Source: an uncultured Oscillospiraceae bacterium (lineage in GTDB: Bacteria > Bacillota > Clostridia > Oscillospirales > Oscillospiraceae). From it: 8,054 nt of DNA. The stretch's first letter is position 1. Every line of letters begins with the position of its first letter. The translations under genes were made by a program, and so were the position numbers. The stretch lies in assembly GCA_910588625.1 (NCBI GenBank), contig CAJUQN010000111.1:1-8054 (forward strand). The letters are read 5' to 3'. Shown piece by piece: positions 6,072-8,054 of this stretch. The notes beneath the pieces were generated by a model. The model saw nothing but the letters and a program-made list of their open reading frames with translations, was not told the DNA's origin and did not search any database.

Positions 6072-6428
6072 TCAGCCGGTGATAAGGGTGAGGATCTCAC
6101 GGGTGAAGGTGATGACAATGCCGCCAGCGATGGTGAGCATACCGTTGGCCCGCTGGGAGGGGTCGTGGCTCTTGAGGGACAGGCCCAACTGGAGGATGCC
6201 GAAGCCCAGCAGGATCAGGCCGATGGCGCGGATCAGGGAAAAAATGAAATCGCTCAGGTTTTCCACGATCTGCAGCGGGTCATCGGCGGCGAAGGCGGGG
6301 ACGATCATGACGGCCATGGACAGCACCAGACAGGCGAAAACGGCGTAGGCCCGTTTGGCGCGGCGCTCAATCTTCCTCTGGCTCTCCAGGGTGTTCTGGG
6401 GCTTCTTCAGGTTCTTGGGGTTCTTCAT
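6072..6428 (-). CDS. Small VirB2-like signal-peptide membrane protein of the conjugation module
   Basis: This 118-residue protein has a long basic N-region (about 1-27), a hydrophobic core (28-44) and an AFA signal-peptidase site (45-47), so the mature part is about 71 residues. The mature part has two hydrophobic segments (about 61-83 and 97-117) joined by a polar SHDPSQRANG loop. This is the architecture of VirB2/TrbC-type pilin or scaffold subunits. The segment GLILLGFGILQLGLSLKSHDP is typical of the small protein that follows virD4 in Clostridial elements; it is sometimes mislabelled glutamyl-tRNA amidotransferase and fills the slot of the Maff2-type proteins. Start: ATG with AAGGAG, first G of GGAG 14 nt upstream. 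The first 62 nt overlap the end of virD4 in another frame, so coupling is likely. The pilin role is inferred. Confidence 0.85.
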   Translation of the reverse strand: MKNPKNLKKPQNTLESQRKIERRAKRAYAVFACLVLSMAVMIVPAFAADDPLQIVENLSDFIFSLIRAIGLILLGFGILQLGLSLKSHDPSQRANGMLTIAGGIVITFTREILTLITG

Positions 6429-8054
6429 AGGCTTCAGTCTCCTTTTCTTCTTCGGACGTATCGTCCGTTATTTCAGCGAACAGCGATTCGCCGGGGAATT
6501 TCACTTCAGGCTTTTCCTGATGGTGGATGTAGGGCGGCCCGCCGCCGTCAATGGTGTGGCGGATGGCCGGGTGCTGGGTCAATTCATACTTGAGATCCAT
6601 GACGGGTTTCGCACCCCGAATGAACAGGATGGCATAGCGGTTGTCCAAGCCTCGCACTTCATCTGGAGTGAGTAATTCGCGGCCGCTCATTTGAAAATTT
6701 GTCGAGTAGGAGCCGGATTTTCCCTTGGTCTGACCGTGGGTCCGGGTATCAATCGTGGCTTTCCCAAGGGCCTCGGAAATGTACTTATGGGTTGCCGCTT
6801 CGTTGCCGCCAAGGTACAGAATGGTGTCACTGTTGCCCGGAATTGTCTCCCACGAATCCTTATATAACTCCTTGATTTGTGCCATATTTTGAATAATTGT
6901 ACTTGCGGAAATATTCCGGGAACGCATGGTGGCCAGTTCACGGGTGAAACCTGGGAGGGGCATGGCGGCGAACTCGTCCAGGATGAAGTGGACGTGGCAG
7001 GGCAGCGCCCCGTGGTGGATCTGGTCGGCGCTATAGTAGAGGGCCTGGAACGCCTGGGCGTAGAGAAGGCTTACCAAAAAATTCAGGCTGTTGTCGTTGT
7101 CTGGGATGACGGCGTACAGTGCGCACTTCTGCTCCCCCAAAGTATACAAATCCATATCGTCCCGGTCGGTGATGGCCTTGATCTGGGGCAGGTTGAAGGG
7201 GGCCAGCCGGACGGCGGCGGACACAAGGATGGATTTTGAGGTCTTGCCGGCCGCCATTTTGAAGACGTGATATTGCCGCACAGCCACGCTGGCAGGGTCC
7301 TCGCGCTCCATGGCCTGAAACAGCAGGTCCAGGGGCGAGACGTACTCCTCGTCCTCCTCCTTTACCTCGGCGTACTCCATCACCCGCAGCACCATGGAAA
7401 AGTTCTGTTCGTACTCCGGGGCCTCCTGCCACAGCATGAGGATAATCGCTTGCAGCAGAGCGGTTTCAGCCTTCGTCCAAAACGGATCGGACTCATGGCT
7501 GCCCTTGGGCGTGGTGGCCTGGATGAGATTGTTGACCAATCGCAGCACGTCCTTTTCGTCCCGCAGGTAGCGGAAAGGATTATAGCCATCGCTCTGCTCC
7601 AGGTTGACAAGATTCAGCACACGGATGTCATAACCCTGGCGTTTGAGGTAGCCGCCTGTGGCCAGCAGGACTTCGGATTTGGGGTCCGTGATCACATAAT
7701 TGGTGTTGGCCTCCAGGATGTTTGGCTTCACATACGATCTCGATTTGCCAGCGCCGGAGCCGCCGATGACCAGCACGTTCAAGGAGCGGCGATGCTTGTG
7801 GGTGTCCAGCCCCAGGCGGACATTCCGGGTGAGCAGCTTGTTCTGCTTCTGAGCGAACATGGCGTTGACCTGCTGGGGCGTGGCCCAGGTAGCGGAGCCG
7901 TGTTCCTCGCCGTCCCGCGTCCGGCCCTGCTGGTCTGCGTAGAGGCAGATGCCCATGATGTAGGCCCCGGTGCAGGCCAGGATGGTCACGAGGCTGTGTT
8001 CCGTCCACTGGATGCGGAAGGGGTGTTCCATCGCCGCCGTCAGGTTGCTGATGA
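6367..8054 (-). CDS. virD4: VirD4-type coupling protein ATPase, N-terminus beyond window
   Basis: This coupling protein (TraG/VirD4 family) delivers the relaxase-DNA complex to the secretion channel. Numbering is from the first in-window ATG (8031). One membrane helix (about 12-31) is followed by the EEHGSATWATP motif, Walker A GGSGAGKS (90-97, Lys96), the DPKSE strand, Walker B FILDE (Asp352, Glu353), the LATMRSRNIS region with IIQNMAQIKELY, and the LGGNEAATHKYISE and GRELLTPDEVRGLDNRYA motifs. The C-terminal tail is very acidic (17 Asp or Glu in the last 32 residues). The frame stays open through seven more codons to the edge, no Shine-Dalgarno site precedes ATG 8031, and relatives carry an earlier membrane helix. 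The true start therefore probably lies outside. The stop lies inside the VirB2-like gene. Confidence 0.96.
   Translation of the reverse strand, partial: ISNLTAAMEHPFRIQWTEHSLVTILACTGAYIMGICLYADQQGRTRDGEEHGSATWATPQQVNAMFAQKQNKLLTRNVRLGLDTHKHRRSLNVLVIGGSGAGKSRSYVKPNILEANTNYVITDPKSEVLLATGGYLKRQGYDIRVLNLVNLEQSDGYNPFRYLRDEKDVLRLVNNLIQATTPKGSHESDPFWTKAETALLQAIILMLWQEAPEYEQNFSMVLRVMEYAEVKEEDEEYVSPLDLLFQAMEREDPASVAVRQYHVFKMAAGKTSKSILVSAAVRLAPFNLPQIKAITDRDDMDLYTLGEQKCALYAVIPDNDNSLNFLVSLLYAQAFQALYYSADQIHHGALPCHVHFILDEFAAMPLPGFTRELATMRSRNISASTIIQNMAQIKELYKDSWETIPGNSDTILYLGGNEAATHKYISEALGKATIDTRTHGQTKGKSGSYSTNFQMSGRELLTPDEVRGLDNRYAILFIRGAKPVMDLKYELTQHPAIRHTIDGGGPPYIHHQEKPEVKFPGESLFAEITDDTSEEEKETEAYEEPQEPEEAPEHPGEPEED

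Larger units (their letters stand above)
1..8054. mobile_element. Conjugation module of a Tn1549/CTn-like integrative conjugative element (partial)
   Basis: The whole window is conjugation machinery. In minus-strand order it carries a VirD4 coupling ATPase, a VirB2-like small protein, a TrbL/VirB6-like channel, PrgI, the VirB4 ATPase and a membrane-anchored wall hydrolase. This order is the one known from Tn1549-like elements of Clostridia. Both ends run out of the window inside genes. No attachment site, integrase, relaxase or oriT is present here, so whether the element is intact, and whether it is integrated or plasmid-borne, cannot be judged. Confidence 0.9.

Noticed and set aside
1..8054. 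CRISPR array, tRNA, rRNA, insertion sequence or attachment site
   Set aside because: No regularly spaced repeats, cloverleaf, transposase frame or terminal repeats were seen. Nearly all bases are accounted for by transfer genes.

Overview
The window is a stretch of the conjugation (type IV secretion) module of an integrative and conjugative element. Gene content, gene order and protein character match the Tn1549/CTn-like elements of gut Clostridia. The high GC content, strong GGAGG Shine-Dalgarno sites and single-membrane type of secretion system suggest a high-GC member of the Oscillospiraceae/Clostridiales (Flavonifractor- or Faecalibacterium-like). The exact host cannot be read from the sequence. 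No integrase, relaxase, origin of transfer, RNA gene, insertion sequence or CRISPR array is visible.

Layout. Five of the six transfer genes are plainly readable on the minus strand, from right to left: a virD4-type coupling ATPase cut by the right edge (8054-6367); a small VirB2-like signal-peptide membrane protein overlapping its 3' end (6428-6072); a polytopic TrbL/VirB6-like channel protein (6003-5158); then, after an interruption, a PrgI-type membrane protein (4717-4364) and the VirB4 motor ATPase (4371-2032). The sixth (1971-1) is a long membrane-anchored protein of the CD1108-like cell-wall-hydrolase class, cut by the left edge before its catalytic domain. The interruption is a single gene on the plus strand (4819-5157), a 112-residue three-helix membrane protein of unknown function. 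It has its own promoter-like sequence, and its stop codon directly abuts the stop codon of the TrbL-like gene.

How they work together (family knowledge). VirD4 recruits the relaxosome, and VirB4 powers assembly and transport. The TrbL-like and PrgI-like proteins form the inner-membrane channel platform, and the VirB2-like protein may be a pilin-like or scaffold subunit. The wall hydrolase opens peptidoglycan. I see no convincing minus-strand promoter in front of prgI, so transcription of prgI-virB4-hydrolase may pass through the plus-strand gene as antisense RNA, a non-contiguous operon arrangement.

Points that stand out. (1) The nested plus-strand gene. (2) Start codons: in all six genes whose start lies inside the window, the first G of the Shine-Dalgarno core lies 13 or 14 nt before the start. 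That ruler lands on ATG three times, TTG for virB4, and the rare codons ATA for prgI and ATC for the hydrolase. (3) GC-rich hairpins with four-base loops before two of the transfer genes. (4) Paired dyads around the promoter of the nested gene. Overall the system is a recognisable conjugation machine. The nested gene and the unusual initiation codons are the parts least explained by known biology.
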